Source: Pseudomonas zanjanensis
GTDB taxonomy: Bacteria; Pseudomonadota; Gammaproteobacteria; Pseudomonadales; Pseudomonadaceae
Direction of reading: 5' to 3'
Length of the DNA stretch: 64,000 nucleotides
Assembly (NCBI RefSeq): GCF_014268745.2
Contig: NZ_JABWRB020000001.1
Span: forward strand, 2,108,001-2,172,000
Below the pieces are notes generated by a model. The model saw only the letters and a list, made by a program, of their open reading frames with translations. It was not told the DNA's origin and did no database searches. This document shows, in pieces, positions 32,487 through 42,700 of the stretch (position 1 is the stretch's first letter; each line of letters starts with the position of its first letter). Made by a program: the position numbers and the translations under genes.

Positions 32487-34770
32487 GGAATTTGTGTGTT
32501 TCCGGGGTGACCGACCACCAGCGCGGCAACAGTTGCTGCACCCTGGCCTCGCCAAACCGATCGTCGATCAGCATCACTACCCCGCGATCCTGCTGGGTAC
32601 GGATGACCCGGCCGGCCGCCTGTACGACTTTTTGCAATCCCGGATACAGGTAGGTGTAATCGTAGCCGTCGCCAAAAATCGCCGCCATGCGCTGTTTCAT
32701 CTGCTCATTGACCGGGTTGAACTGCGCCAGCCCCAAGGTGGCAATGAAGGCGCCGATCAGGCGTGAGCCCGGCAAGTCGATGCCCTCCCCGAACGCCCCG
32801 CCCAGCACCGCAAAACCAATGCCCTGGCTGTGCTCCATGAAACGCTCGAGAAACGCCTGCCGAGGGGCTTCGCCCATGCCCCGCGATTGCGTCCAGAGGT
32901 CAATCCGTGGGTATCGCTCGGCAAACAGCCCGGCCACTTGCTGCAAGTAATCGAAGCTGCTGAAAAAAGCCAGGTAGTTGCCCGGGCGCTCGCTGAACTG
33001 GCGGGCCATCAACGTGACGATCGGCTCCAGGGACGCCTGGCGATGGACAAAACGGGTGGAAATACGGCTGACAACCTGTACGTCCAACTGCTCGGCCTTG
33101 AACGGCGACTCCACGTCGATCCACACCGTGTCGCCCGGCGTCCCCAGCAAATCCGCGTAGTAATGCCGAGGGCTCAGGGTCGCCGAGAACAGCACGGTGC
33201 TACGGGCCGCCGTCAGCCTGGGCCGCAGGAACGCCGCCGGCACCACATTGCGCAGGCACAGCGTCGAAAGGCTGCGCTGGCGGCCGAGCTCACGCTTGTG
33301 GATGTCGAACAGGAAGCGCTCGTCGAAGGTTTCTGCCACCCGGCCGAACTGCAAGGCGTCGAAGTAAAACGCCTGCAGTGCGCTGTCCAGGCCCTGGGGA
33401 TGATCGTTGAGGTAATCGCCAATGGCGGTGGTACAGGTGGCCAAGGCCTGGAGCAGTTTTTCCGGAAGTTTTTCATAGGCCTGGTAGGCCGCCACCTGGG
33501 GCGCATGCAAAGCGTTCCACTGGCGATTGACCCGTTCCAGGGATTTCTTCAGCGCTTCGGGGGCAGTCTTGCGCACACCGCTCAGCGTGGCTTGGTCGAG
33601 GGTCGCGCTATACATCTGCCGTCCGCGCTCCACCAGGTTATGGGCCTCGTCCACCAGGGTCGCGACGGTCCAGTTATTGGCCTGGGCCAGGCCAAAGAGC
33701 AAGGCACTGAAGTCGAAGTAATAGTTGTAGTCGGCGACCACCACGTCGGTCCAACGGGCCATTTCCTGGCTGAGGTAATACGGGCATACCTCGTGGGCCA
33801 GGGCAATTTCGCGCAACGCCGCCTGATCGAGCATGGCGACCCGACTCGCCGCTGCCCGGGCGCCCGGCAGGCGGTCATAAAACCCACGGGCCAGCGGGCA
33901 GGATTCGCCATGGCAGGCTTTGTCCGGGTGCTCGCAGGCCTTGTCCCGGGCGATCATTTCCAGTACCCGCAACGGCATCGACGGCGCGCTGTCGATGATC
34001 ACGCGCGCCGCGTCCAGGGCCAGCTTGCGTCCCGGGGTTTTCGCCGTGAGGAAGTAGACCTTGTCCAATTGCTGCGGCGCCAGGGCCTTGAGCATCGGGA
34101 ACAAGGTGCCAACGGTCTTGCCGATGCCGGTGGGCGCCTGGGCCATCAGGCAGCGGCCGGTGCTGACCGCCTTGAATACCGATTCGGCCAAGTGCCGTTG
34201 CCCCGGCCTGAAACCCGCATGGGGAAATACCAGCGCCTGGGCGCCGAGGTTACGCGCCTGTCGATGGGCCATTTCCTGCTCGGCCCAGGCCAGGAACGCC
34301 GCGCATTGTTCCTCGAAAAAGGCTTGCAACTGCGGTGCCTCGAAGCGTTGCGCGAAGCGGGTTTCCTTTTCGCTGACGATGTCGAAATACACCAGGGCCA
34401 CGTCGATGCGCGGCAACTGCAGCTTCTGGCACATCAGCCAGCCATAGATTTTTGCCTGGGCCCAATGCAACTGGCGGTGGTTGGCCGGCTGTTTGCTCAG
34501 GTCGCCCCGGTAGGTCTTCACTTCTTCAAGGCACTGGTGGGCCGGGTCATAGCCGTCGGCCCGGCCTTTGACTTTCAGTGTCTGGTAATGACCTTCGAGG
34601 GCCACTTCAGCCTGATACCCCTCGCTGCGCCGCGAAGCGACGGTGCGGTGGCCGGCAATGCCTTCCAGGGCCGTGGGCGACGGCGTGAAGCGAAGGTCCA
34701 GGTCGCCCACCTTGGCGGTGAACTCACACAGTGCTCGCACGGCGATGCTGTAGCTCTGCGCCGGAGTCAT
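32428..34770 (-). CDS. XPD/DinG-type Fe-S helicase with N-terminal PD-(D/E)XK nuclease-like domain
   Basis: The 780-residue protein has an N-terminal PD-(D/E)XK-like domain (about 10-150; KGRADGYDPAHQCLEEVKTY). The superfamily 2 helicase follows, with Walker A APTGIGKTVG, the DEAH box LVDEAHNL, four likely Fe-S cysteines (CEHPDKAC, ESCPLARGF, CPYYL) and C-terminal motifs SATLSP, QSRGMGEAPR and QAAGRVIRTQQDRG. The last ~20 residues (from CGSGLAREG) are translated REP sequence. It starts within the FAN1 stop (4-bp overlap). Role: ATP-driven DNA unwinding in repair, probably with FAN1; the partnership is inferred from the overlap. Confidence 0.92.
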   Translation of the reverse strand: MTPAQSYSIAVRALCEFTAKVGDLDLRFTPSPTALEGIAGHRTVASRRSEGYQAEVALEGHYQTLKVKGRADGYDPAHQCLEEVKTYRGDLSKQPANHRQLHWAQAKIYGWLMCQKLQLPRIDVALVYFDIVSEKETRFAQRFEAPQLQAFFEEQCAAFLAWAEQEMAHRQARNLGAQALVFPHAGFRPGQRHLAESVFKAVSTGRCLMAQAPTGIGKTVGTLFPMLKALAPQQLDKVYFLTAKTPGRKLALDAARVIIDSAPSMPLRVLEMIARDKACEHPDKACHGESCPLARGFYDRLPGARAAASRVAMLDQAALREIALAHEVCPYYLSQEMARWTDVVVADYNYYFDFSALLFGLAQANNWTVATLVDEAHNLVERGRQMYSATLDQATLSGVRKTAPEALKKSLERVNRQWNALHAPQVAAYQAYEKLPEKLLQALATCTTAIGDYLNDHPQGLDSALQAFYFDALQFGRVAETFDERFLFDIHKRELGRQRSLSTLCLRNVVPAAFLRPRLTAARSTVLFSATLSPRHYYADLLGTPGDTVWIDVESPFKAEQLDVQVVSRISTRFVHRQASLEPIVTLMARQFSERPGNYLAFFSSFDYLQQVAGLFAERYPRIDLWTQSRGMGEAPRQAFLERFMEHSQGIGFAVLGGAFGEGIDLPGSRLIGAFIATLGLAQFNPVNEQMKQRMAAIFGDGYDYTYLYPGLQKVVQAAGRVIRTQQDRGVVMLIDDRFGEARVQQLLPRWWSVTPETHKFPCGSGLAREGVGAFGVNVD

Positions 34771-36536
34771 GGGGCCCCATCGCGAGCAGGCTCGCTCCCA
34801 CAGGGGATCGGTGGTGCATCCCCCTGCTCATTCCCACAAGGTTCACCCCCTGTGGGGGCGAGCTCGCTCGCGATGGCGGACTCCGCCCATTGCACATAAC
34901 AGACAGCGACGGGCATCTGGTGCTCATGACAGAACTCCAGCCAGCGCAGTTGGTTGTCTTGCAGGCGATCGCCGGGGCCTTTGACTTCGATCATGCGGTA
35001 GGTCTTGAGCTGCGGCCAGAACTGAATCAGGTCCGGCATACCGGCGCGGTTGGCCTTGATGTCCAGCAGCAGGCGCTGGAACCAGTGCTTGAGATGTTCG
35101 GCCGGCAGGCAATCGAGGGCCTGTTCCAGCAACGGTTCGGACAACGCGCCCCAGAACACGAACGGCGATTGCACGCCCCACTTTTCGGCGTAACGGCGGC
35201 CGATGGTCTGTCGATAGCGACCGTCGTCCAACTCCGCCAGGCAGACCGCGAACAACTCGGCGCGACGGGCATGGAAGTCCTCGTTGAGCAGATCGACCGG
35301 CCCGCGCTGGAACGGATGGAAAAACGCGCCCGGCACCGGCGCGAAGATCGCCGGCCAGCACAACAGGCCGAACAGCGAATTGATCAGGCTGTTCTCGACG
35401 TAATGCACCGGCGCGGTTTCGTCATGCAGATGGGCCTGGACGTGGTATTCCACCGACAAGCCTGGGTCGACGCGAGGCAGATGCAGGTCCAGGCGCTCCA
35501 CTTCCCGGGCGATTGTCCGTGGCACTGGCGGGCCGCCCAGCTTGCGCCGCAGGCGAGGCACGATCCGCAGCAACGCCTGGGTTTCAGCAGCGCTTTGCGG
35601 TGCCTGCGCCGCCGCCTCACCCAGTTCAAGGGCCAAGGCATATTCGCCCATGCGCTCCAGCACCCGGACCATCCGCAGCCGCGCGCCTGGGTAAGTGCAA
35701 TCGCGATAGATGCACAAGGCCAAGGCGAAATCGCCGATGCGCTCGCCATACTGGCCGATCTGGAACAACAACTTGCCCCGGCGCCGTTCCAGCCACGGAT
35801 TATCCAGGGACAGTTCGTAGACCTGGGCGACGATCTCTTCCACGGGTTCGCCGGCTTCGAAGCGCAGTTGGCAGTCGTGCAGGAACAGGCAGGCATCGAC
35901 GTCTTCGCGGCTGCGCAAGCCCCGTGACTCGGTGCTGAATTCGACGGTTTCGTAGGTGAAGATGCCCAGGTCCGCGAGGACGAATTCCGACCAGTCCTGG
36001 TAAAGATTGCCAAAGAACATCAAGCGCAGCCTGTCGCACAGGTCCATGATCGTCAGGCTGTACAGCCGATCATCGAGCTGCGGACACCAGGCACGGAACG
36101 GCTGAGGTGGGCTGGAGTGATCCTCCAGGGCCTGGAGCCATTCGGTCTTTTTGGCCTTGGGGTGCTCGATCACGTGGCCCAGGCATTGGAGGATTTCCGC
36201 CTTGAGCAACACCTCGAACAGTTCGACGAGCCCGACCGGGGCCTGTTCCTCGACCCAACCCAGCGCCAGCAATGGCTCGACGGCGACGCCAATGTCGCCG
36301 ACTTCCGGGTAGTTGAGCTTGTTATGACGGAACCGCAGCCCTTTGCGCATCACCATCCGCACCAGCAAGCCTTGGGAGGCACGGGGTAACGCCGCGAAAT
36401 CGTCGATGAAGCGCTGCTCTGCGCTGCTGAGCACATCGGCATAACGCTGGGTCAACCACGCCAGCACTTGCTGGAAGTTGTTCAGGTAGTAAAACGGATC
36501 GTCGAGAGAACGGGCTGCCACGGAAAGAAACGCCAA
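34767..36536 (-). CDS. FAN1-like structure-specific nuclease (VRR-NUC)
   Basis: The 589-residue protein matches bacterial FAN1: N-terminal helical DNA-binding part (DDPFYYLNNFQQVLAWLTQRY), a TPR-like middle (RGKLLFQIGQYGERIGDFALALCIYRDC), and a C-terminal VRR-NUC domain with catalytic residues in MPDLIQFWPQLKTYRMIEVKGPGD. FAN1 cuts 5'-flap DNA in interstrand crosslink repair, and a P. aeruginosa homologue has been characterised. The start is uncertain (TTG at 36536 or GTG at 36521; neither has a clear Shine-Dalgarno). The C-terminal ~35 residues (IASELAPTGGEP..., PCGSEPARDGAP) are encoded by an inverted REP pair and are not part of the family fold. Confidence 0.9.
   Translation of the reverse strand: MAFLSVAARSLDDPFYYLNNFQQVLAWLTQRYADVLSSAEQRFIDDFAALPRASQGLLVRMVMRKGLRFRHNKLNYPEVGDIGVAVEPLLALGWVEEQAPVGLVELFEVLLKAEILQCLGHVIEHPKAKKTEWLQALEDHSSPPQPFRAWCPQLDDRLYSLTIMDLCDRLRLMFFGNLYQDWSEFVLADLGIFTYETVEFSTESRGLRSREDVDACLFLHDCQLRFEAGEPVEEIVAQVYELSLDNPWLERRRGKLLFQIGQYGERIGDFALALCIYRDCTYPGARLRMVRVLERMGEYALALELGEAAAQAPQSAAETQALLRIVPRLRRKLGGPPVPRTIAREVERLDLHLPRVDPGLSVEYHVQAHLHDETAPVHYVENSLINSLFGLLCWPAIFAPVPGAFFHPFQRGPVDLLNEDFHARRAELFAVCLAELDDGRYRQTIGRRYAEKWGVQSPFVFWGALSEPLLEQALDCLPAEHLKHWFQRLLLDIKANRAGMPDLIQFWPQLKTYRMIEVKGPGDRLQDNQLRWLEFCHEHQMPVAVCYVQWAESAIASELAPTGGEPCGNEQGDAPPIPCGSEPARDGAP
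34778..34876. repeat. REPIN, CGCGAGCAGGCTCGCTCCCAC family, inside a coding end
   Basis: Two inverted REP arms (34779-34803 and 34849-34876) lie wholly within the 3' end of the FAN1 reading frame, just before the overlapping helicase start. Confidence 0.88.
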
Positions 36537-36738
36537 GGATGTCGAGGTACTGGTTATGCATACAGATAGCAGCTGTAAACCAGCCAGGCAACCGCAAAAG
36601 ATGAACGGTCTCCTATATTTAAGGTGAAATCCTTCAGCTAGCGATGAACTTTCCTACGGTAAGCGAGACCAATGGCGGTTGACTAAGATGATGGCGCGGT
36701 CGAATCAGCTGCTCCGTGTCCTTTGGATTTGAGAGGTT

Positions 36739-36969
36739 ATGGTTATGAACATGAAGTTTGTGGGCCTGCCCCTGGTTGCCGTGGCATTTATGGCGCTGGC
36801 TGGCTGCGCGTCGCCCACGGTGGTGACTTTGCAGAACGGCACCCAATATTTGACCAAGGACACCCCCAACACCCGCACCGTCGATGGTTTCTATGAGTTC
36901 GAGGATATTTCCGGCAGACAAGTCCGGGTCCGCGCCGATGATGTGGCCACCATTCGCAAGGAAGACTGA
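36739..36969 (+). CDS. Small YgdI/YgdR-type lipoprotein
   Basis: The 76-residue protein has a lipoprotein signal with lipobox LAGC (FMALAGCASP). A short beta-rich domain follows (VVTLQNGTQYLTKDTPNTRTVDGFYEFEDISGRQVRVRADDVATIRK), characteristic of the YgdI/YgdR family. The start could also be the ATG two codons later. It is anchored in a membrane facing the periplasm; function unknown. AGAGGTT lies before the start. Confidence 0.93.
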   Translation: MVMNMKFVGLPLVAVAFMALAGCASPTVVTLQNGTQYLTKDTPNTRTVDGFYEFEDISGRQVRVRADDVATIRKED

Positions 36970-36994
36970 TTCCAGTGATTCGCCTGGTAGGCCG

Positions 36995-37019
36995 CCATCG
37001 CGAGCAGGCTCGCTCCCAC
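36995..37019. repeat. Single REP, CGCGAGCAGGCTCGCTCCCAC
   Basis: Solitary arm between the lipoprotein stop and the tandem array. Confidence 0.75.
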
Positions 37020-37063
37020 AGGTCTGGTGGTGACCACAAATGCTGCATACACCCATAATCCAC

Positions 37064-37640
37064 TGTGGGAGCGGGCTTGCTCGCGAAGGGGCCTGTACAT
37101 CCAACATCAATGCAGCTGACCCACCGCTTTCGCGAGCAAGCCCGCTCCCACAAGACGAGCCGCTGGTGAACACAAATCCTGCATACACCCCGAATCCCCA
37201 CTGTGGGAGCGAGCCTGTTCGCGAAGGGGCCTGTACATCCAACATCAATGCAAGCTGACCCACCGCTTTCGCGAGCAAGCCCGCTCCCACAAGACGAGCC
37301 GCTGGTGAACACAAATCCTGCATACACCCCGAATCCCCACTGTGGGAGCGAGCCTGCTCGCGAAGGGGCCTGTACATCCAACATCAATGCAAGCTGACCC
37401 ACCGCTTTCGCGAGCAAGCCCGCTCCCACAAGACGAGCCGCTGGTGAACACAAATCCTGCATACCCCCCGCCCCCCTGTGGGAGCGAGCCTGCTCGCGAA
37501 GGGGCCTGTACATCCGACATCACCGTCAACTGACACACCGCTTTCGCGAGCAAGCCCGCTCCCACAAGACGAGCCGCTGGTGAACACAAATCCTGCATAC
37601 CCCCCGAATCCCCACTGTGGGAGCGAGCCTGCTCGCGATA
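37064..37640. repeat. Tandem array of REPIN units (about 138-bp period)
   Basis: The left arm TGTGGGAGCGRGCYTG begins at 37064, 37202, 37341, 37477 and 37616, giving periods of 138, 139, 136 and 139 bp. Each full unit is an inverted REP pair enclosing GGGGCCTGTACATCCAACATC... and is followed by a conserved spacer (AGACGAGCCGCTGGTGAACAC...). Four units are complete; the fifth is a left arm ending seven bases before the lipase stop codon. It fills the gap between the convergent lipoprotein and lipase genes. No gene is contained. Confidence 0.95.
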
Positions 37641-37646
37641 GCGGTA

Positions 37647-39500
37647 TCAAGCGAACACGATCCCGTCGCCACCAACCTGACCGAGACCAACCCCCACCAG
37701 GGTCACGGAACTGTCACCAATCTTGAGCAGCGTGTCATTGCCCACCTGTGACAGGTACTCGCTGTCGTCATGACCTGTCCCGGCGCCCGGTACACCGAGG
37801 AACACCAGTTTGTCCCCCGCCTCATACCCCGTGATCCGGTCCTGACCGAACGAGCCGTTGAACAGGAAGGTGTCACCGCCACCGCCCGCTTGCATCAGGT
37901 CATTGCCCGCACCGCCGACGAAGGTGTCGTGACCCGCGCCGCCTACCAGCACGTCGTTGCCGTCCAGGCCAAACAGCCAGTCCCCCTTCGCACCCGCCAC
38001 CAGGGTGTCGTTGGCCGCGCTGCCCTTGACCGATGACGCATACGCCGTCAGGTTGGCGCCGGCCACCAAGCCGTTGGCGGTGACGCCGTGGCTCACCTCA
38101 TCCTTGAGCAGCCCCCAGAACAATCCGGACTCTTTACTGACCAAGGTGCCGATGTCGCGGGTGACGCTGATCCCGCCATGGGCATCGCGCATGTACAGCG
38201 TCCCGGCGCCGTCATGGGCGAAACTGAAATCCTTCACCGACTGCTGCAACTGCAGACTGTTGCTGCCCTGCCCGCCCTCGATCACGTTGTAGCCACCGCC
38301 ATCGCGAAAGGTGTCGTTGCCGGCGCGACCTTCCAGGTAGTCGTTGCCCTGGCCGCCCTGGATCAGGTCGTTGTTATCGCTGCCGATGATGAACGTGCTG
38401 CCGGTGTGGATTTCAGCGTTGCGGTTGAGGTCCTGCACCCAGGTGTTGGCGCGCGCAGGGTCCGACAGGTTGGCGACAATGAGGGTGGAGTCTTTTTCGG
38501 TGAGGTCGTAGAACGCCGAGTTCATGATCCGGCCCAGGCCATCGCTGTAGCCGCTGGGCAGGTGGGAAACCCAGGTGGGGATGTTGAGGATGGAAAACGG
38601 CAACACGTTCCAGGCCGCCGAAGCGTAGTGGTCATTGAAACTGACGATGTTGTTGGTGGCGGATTCCTGTTGCCCATCGTGCACACCCACCGAGGCGAGG
38701 TTGAACGTCGAGCCGTCCAGGGCGCGGAACACCGGATCGTTCTCGTAGCCGATGTTCAAGACCTTGTCGGTACTGCTCTGGGTCGGCGAGGCGTAGGCGA
38801 TGTAATTGGCATCGGCATAGAAGCCTGACCATTGCTGGGTGCTCAAGTCCGCCAGGCTGTTGACCGCCAGCCCACCCAGGCTGTGGCCGCTGACCAGCAC
38901 GTCCGCGCCCGTGAGCCCATGGGCCTGGGCAAACTTCGCGACGTCCTCCAGCAGGCTGCCAAAGGCTTCGCCGGCGTAGTTTTTCGCATAATCCTTGGGG
39001 CCCAGCGCGGCCATCAGGTCGTTGATCACGTCGCCAATGGAATCGCCAATCAGGTTTTCCCGAGGGCCACTGGTGCCGCGAAACGACACGCCGATTTCCT
39101 GCAACTGCCCCGTTGCGTCGTACTTGCCAAGGATCTCGACCTGCGCGGTGGTGTAGCCGGCCTTTTCGCCAAAGAACGTCCCGCGAGCATCCACCTTGCC
39201 GGCGTAGCCCAGTTGCTCGGCGCTGATGGGTGTCCAACCGGCTTTCTGAACGGCTTCCAGGGCGAGTTTTTCCGAATCGGGATTCCACGGCACGCCGGGA
39301 ATCACCCCTTGGGAATCAGCGCCCCCCAATAGCGCGGTGACCAGGGTCGCCGGCAGGCCTGCACCGAAGCCGTTGTGCTGGTACCCGGCGGCAAAGCCGT
39401 GGTCGAGGTTGTGGTAGGAATACAGCATGATCGCCATTGCGTCGCTGACCAGTGCCTTGGATTCGGTAGTGCCGAAGTTCTTGTAGTCGTAGATACCCAT
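37647..39500 (-). CDS. Family I.3.2 lipase / polyurethanase with RTX repeats
   Basis: The 617-residue length and sequence match subfamily I.3.2 lipases (PueA/LipA type). The catalytic triad is S207 (SGHSLGG), D255 (ENDP) and H313 (SHLP), the same numbering as in the Pseudomonas MIS38 lipase. RTX-type GGxGxDxxx repeats (about 375-405 and 490-545; GGQGNDYLEG, GGAGHDTFVGGAGNDLM) bind Ca2+. There is no N-terminal signal peptide, and the C-terminus ends in a type I secretion signal (DGIVFA). It hydrolyses triacylglycerols and polyester-type bonds outside the cell after export by AprDEF. It is the last gene of the apr operon and ends at the REPIN array. Confidence 0.95.
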   Translation of the reverse strand: MGIYDYKNFGTTESKALVSDAMAIMLYSYHNLDHGFAAGYQHNGFGAGLPATLVTALLGGADSQGVIPGVPWNPDSEKLALEAVQKAGWTPISAEQLGYAGKVDARGTFFGEKAGYTTAQVEILGKYDATGQLQEIGVSFRGTSGPRENLIGDSIGDVINDLMAALGPKDYAKNYAGEAFGSLLEDVAKFAQAHGLTGADVLVSGHSLGGLAVNSLADLSTQQWSGFYADANYIAYASPTQSSTDKVLNIGYENDPVFRALDGSTFNLASVGVHDGQQESATNNIVSFNDHYASAAWNVLPFSILNIPTWVSHLPSGYSDGLGRIMNSAFYDLTEKDSTLIVANLSDPARANTWVQDLNRNAEIHTGSTFIIGSDNNDLIQGGQGNDYLEGRAGNDTFRDGGGYNVIEGGQGSNSLQLQQSVKDFSFAHDGAGTLYMRDAHGGISVTRDIGTLVSKESGLFWGLLKDEVSHGVTANGLVAGANLTAYASSVKGSAANDTLVAGAKGDWLFGLDGNDVLVGGAGHDTFVGGAGNDLMQAGGGGDTFLFNGSFGQDRITGYEAGDKLVFLGVPGAGTGHDDSEYLSQVGNDTLLKIGDSSVTLVGVGLGQVGGDGIVFA

Positions 39501-39556
39501 GGTGGTTGCTCTCTTTTTGTTGTTGGAATGCTAAAACCATCTGATGGAGGATCATT

Positions 39557-39685
39557 GTGGCGAGGGAGCTTGCTCCCGCTGGGCTGCGCAGCAGCCCCAA
39601 CACGGTTGTCGCGGTGTGCCAGGTTGATCCGGTCAGCCTGTTTGGGGGTGCTTCGCACCCCAGAGGGAGCAAGCTCCCTCGCCAC
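39557..39685. repeat. REPIN, GTGGCGAGGGA family
   Basis: Inverted arms with GGGCTGCGCAGCAGCCCC and GGGGGTGCTTCGCACCCC inner palindromes. It sits in the 243-bp gap between the autotransporter and lipase genes of the same strand and could separate their expression. Confidence 0.9.
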
Positions 39686-39743
39686 AGAGGGACCTGTTCA
39701 GCCCCTCCTTCTGCAGAAGTGCCTGTTCAACGCCTTCTCTTGG

Positions 39744-42700
39744 TCAGAACTGCCAATCCAGGGTCAAGCCCACGCCGTGGGTTTTATCCCGGGCGCCGAG
39801 CAGGCCGTTGTAGTCCAGGTTGACCCGCACATCCTTGGCGACGGCGAGCCCGGCACGGGCGCCGATCACGGCGGCGTTGCGGTCCATCGACACGCTCTGC
39901 ACCGCGAAGGTGTTGCTGCTGCCGGCGAAGGCCAAATCCTGTTCGGACGAGGTGCTGCTCAGGTTGTGCTGCCAGCCGAGGGAGCCGGCCAGCTGCAGTT
40001 GCTGTTGATCCGACAGCGCCAGGGTGTGGCTGGCCCGTATGCCCAGAGTCGAAAGCACTGCATCGCGCCGGTCGTCATCACCGTGCAGGGCCGCGTTGTC
40101 GCCTTTCTCATGGAAGCTGTCGCTGTCCAGATGCACATAGGCCAGGTTGGCGAACGGTTCCAGGGCCACCGGTTGCACATCGAGGCGGTACGCCGCTTCA
40201 GTGAAGAGTTGGGTGGTCCGCGCATCACGCTTGGCTTTCTCCCGGCCACTGACGTCGCCCCATTGCAGGTCGCGCTTGACGTCGATGCGGTGCCAGCTGT
40301 GGGCGCCGCCGACGGTCAGGCGCAGCGCGTCGATCTCATGCCCCAGATAGACACCCAGGTGATAGCTGTCAGCCTTGGCCGAGGAATGGGTAGCGTCGCC
40401 CATGCCCAGCGAAGTGTCGCTGTAGCCGGTGACGAAACCCAGTCGCGTCTGCTCACTGATCAGGCCATCGACACCGACCAGCAAGCCGCCGATGGAGCTG
40501 GTCGTGCCGGCGCTATCATGCCCTCCCTCGTTCTTGCCCCAAGCGCCCAGCACCTTGAACCAGGCATTGCTGCTGGCATCGGTCGGTGTACCGGCCTCGT
40601 AGAGTGCGTCCTGGCGCAGACGATCGCCCACGGCGTCACGCAAATGGCGACTGTCGTTGATCAATTGCGTGCCGATGGCCGGGTGGATTTCGCCGGACAA
40701 CTGCTGGAACGCCTGTTGTGCCACGGCGGCGCTGGGTGCCAGCAACAACGCCTCGTACAGCCCGTTGCCCGCGCCCAATTGCTCGGCGGCAGTGGCCACG
40801 GAGCGCTGATTGGGCGTCAGGCCAAGGCTGGCAAATGACGCGTCGTTACGCTGGACGGCCAATTGAATGCCGCTGGCACTGTACGCCAGGTCGCCCCCCA
40901 GGAAGGCGTAGTTGGGCAACACTTCGGCAAAACGCCCATCAATGCCACCGGCAGCCTGCAGGATGTTGAACTGTCTACCCAGCAGACTTTTCACTTCGCC
41001 GGCCGTGAGCAGCGTCGGGCTGTTTTCCAGGGACAGCGACACCGTCGCCCCGTCAATGGACGCCTTGCCGCCAGCCACGATCAGGTCGCTGGAACTGGGC
41101 GAGACTTCCACCGCATAGTTCGAACCGGGTTGGAACGTCACGTCGCCAGCCACCTGCAAGGTGCCGATGGAGTTGCCCGGCGCCACGCTGCCGCCGCGGT
41201 TGGCGGTCAGGCTGGCGATCCGGCCGTTGCCGCCCAGGACGCCGCCGTCGTTGACCGTCACGGCCGATGCCAGCGAACCATTGATCGCCAGTCGTCCTTG
41301 ATTGACCAGGGTCGGCCCGCTGTAGGTGTTTTCGCCGGTGAGCACCAGGGTGCCGATGCCTTCCTTGGTCAACCCGCCGTGGCCGGCGATGTCGTTGCGC
41401 CAAACGTCCAGGCCACATTGGATGCCGCTGCACACCCGCTCCGTGGGTTTTCCGGCATCGATGATCGCGCCGATGCCCGGCAGGTCCGCCACGAACTGAC
41501 CTGAACCGTAGGCGCCGTCGATGCGAAACTCCTCGGGAATGTCCTGTTCGGTCACCAGCATCGATGGGCCGTCGATGGCCTTGCCCAGGTTGATCATGCC
41601 CCAGCCATACAACGAATCGACGCCCGGCGCGCCCATGTCGGTGGCGGTGGCGCGCAGCACGCTGGCGACCTGGGCACCGGTCATGTAGGGGAAACGCTCC
41701 ATCAACACCGCCACGCTGCCGGCGACATGGGGCGCGGCCATGGAGGTGCCGCTCTTGTTGGCGTAGCCCACGGTCAGGTCGTCGGCACCGGTGCCGCCGA
41801 TCACCGCGCTGTAGACCCGGGTGCCCGGTGCCGACACGCAGAAACTGGCGGTGTAGCCGCAGCGCGACGAGAAGGTACTGATGGTGTACGGATCGGGGCT
41901 GGCGGTGTCCGGGTTGACTTGCAGCGCCGCCACGGTGAGCCAGTTTGGCGCGATGTCCGGGACGAAATACGCCAGGCCTGCGATGGCATCGGGGTTATTG
42001 AGGTTGTAGTCGTTGCCGGCGGCGAAAATCGTCACGATCCCGCTGCGAGCCGCAGCGATGGCCCCTTCGTAGGCACCGCCGGGCTTGGCGCCTAGCAACG
42101 GCTGGATCTGATCGAATTGCAGTTGCGCATCCTGCACGGTGAAGTGCGGGAACGCCGGATCGCGGCCGCCCTGGTCGAAGCGGTCGGTGATACCGATACC
42201 CCAGCTGTTGTTGATGATCCGTGCGCCGCTGGCGATCAACGCGTCCCAGCCCGCCTTGTACACCGCGCCATCGTTGCCCCGGATGATGCCATCCTCGGGG
42301 CCCGGGTCGCCGTTGTCGGCGCTGATGATCTGCGCATCGAACGCCACGCCGTGCATCGGGCTGCCATCGCGACTGCCGGCCGCGATCCCACCGACGTGGG
42401 TGCCATGGGAGCCCAGCTTGCCGTCCGAGCCGACGGTCGGCGAGCCGTCGTAGCGAAACGGATCGCCGGCTTTCACCGGGATGTAGGGGTCGGTGTATTC
42501 GCGGATGCCGCTGGTGACCAAGGTCACGACCTTGTCAGTGCCGGAGAACTCGGGGTGCGCCGCATAGACCGGCTGGTCGAAGATCCCCAGCTTGACGCCC
42601 TTGCCGGTGTACCCGGCGGCGTAGGCCTGCTGCGCGTTGATCGCACCCAAGCCCCATTCGGCGTTGAATTCGCTGCTGCGCCAACTGTCCGGCTCACCCG

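Noticed and set aside
32830..34899. 689-codon plus-strand frame opposite the helicase
   Set aside because: Antisense shadow without recognisable domains; the helicase motifs are all on the minus strand.
37064..37640. CRISPR-like array with regular period
   Set aside because: The spacers are conserved, the repeats are inverted REP pairs, and no cas genes are present.
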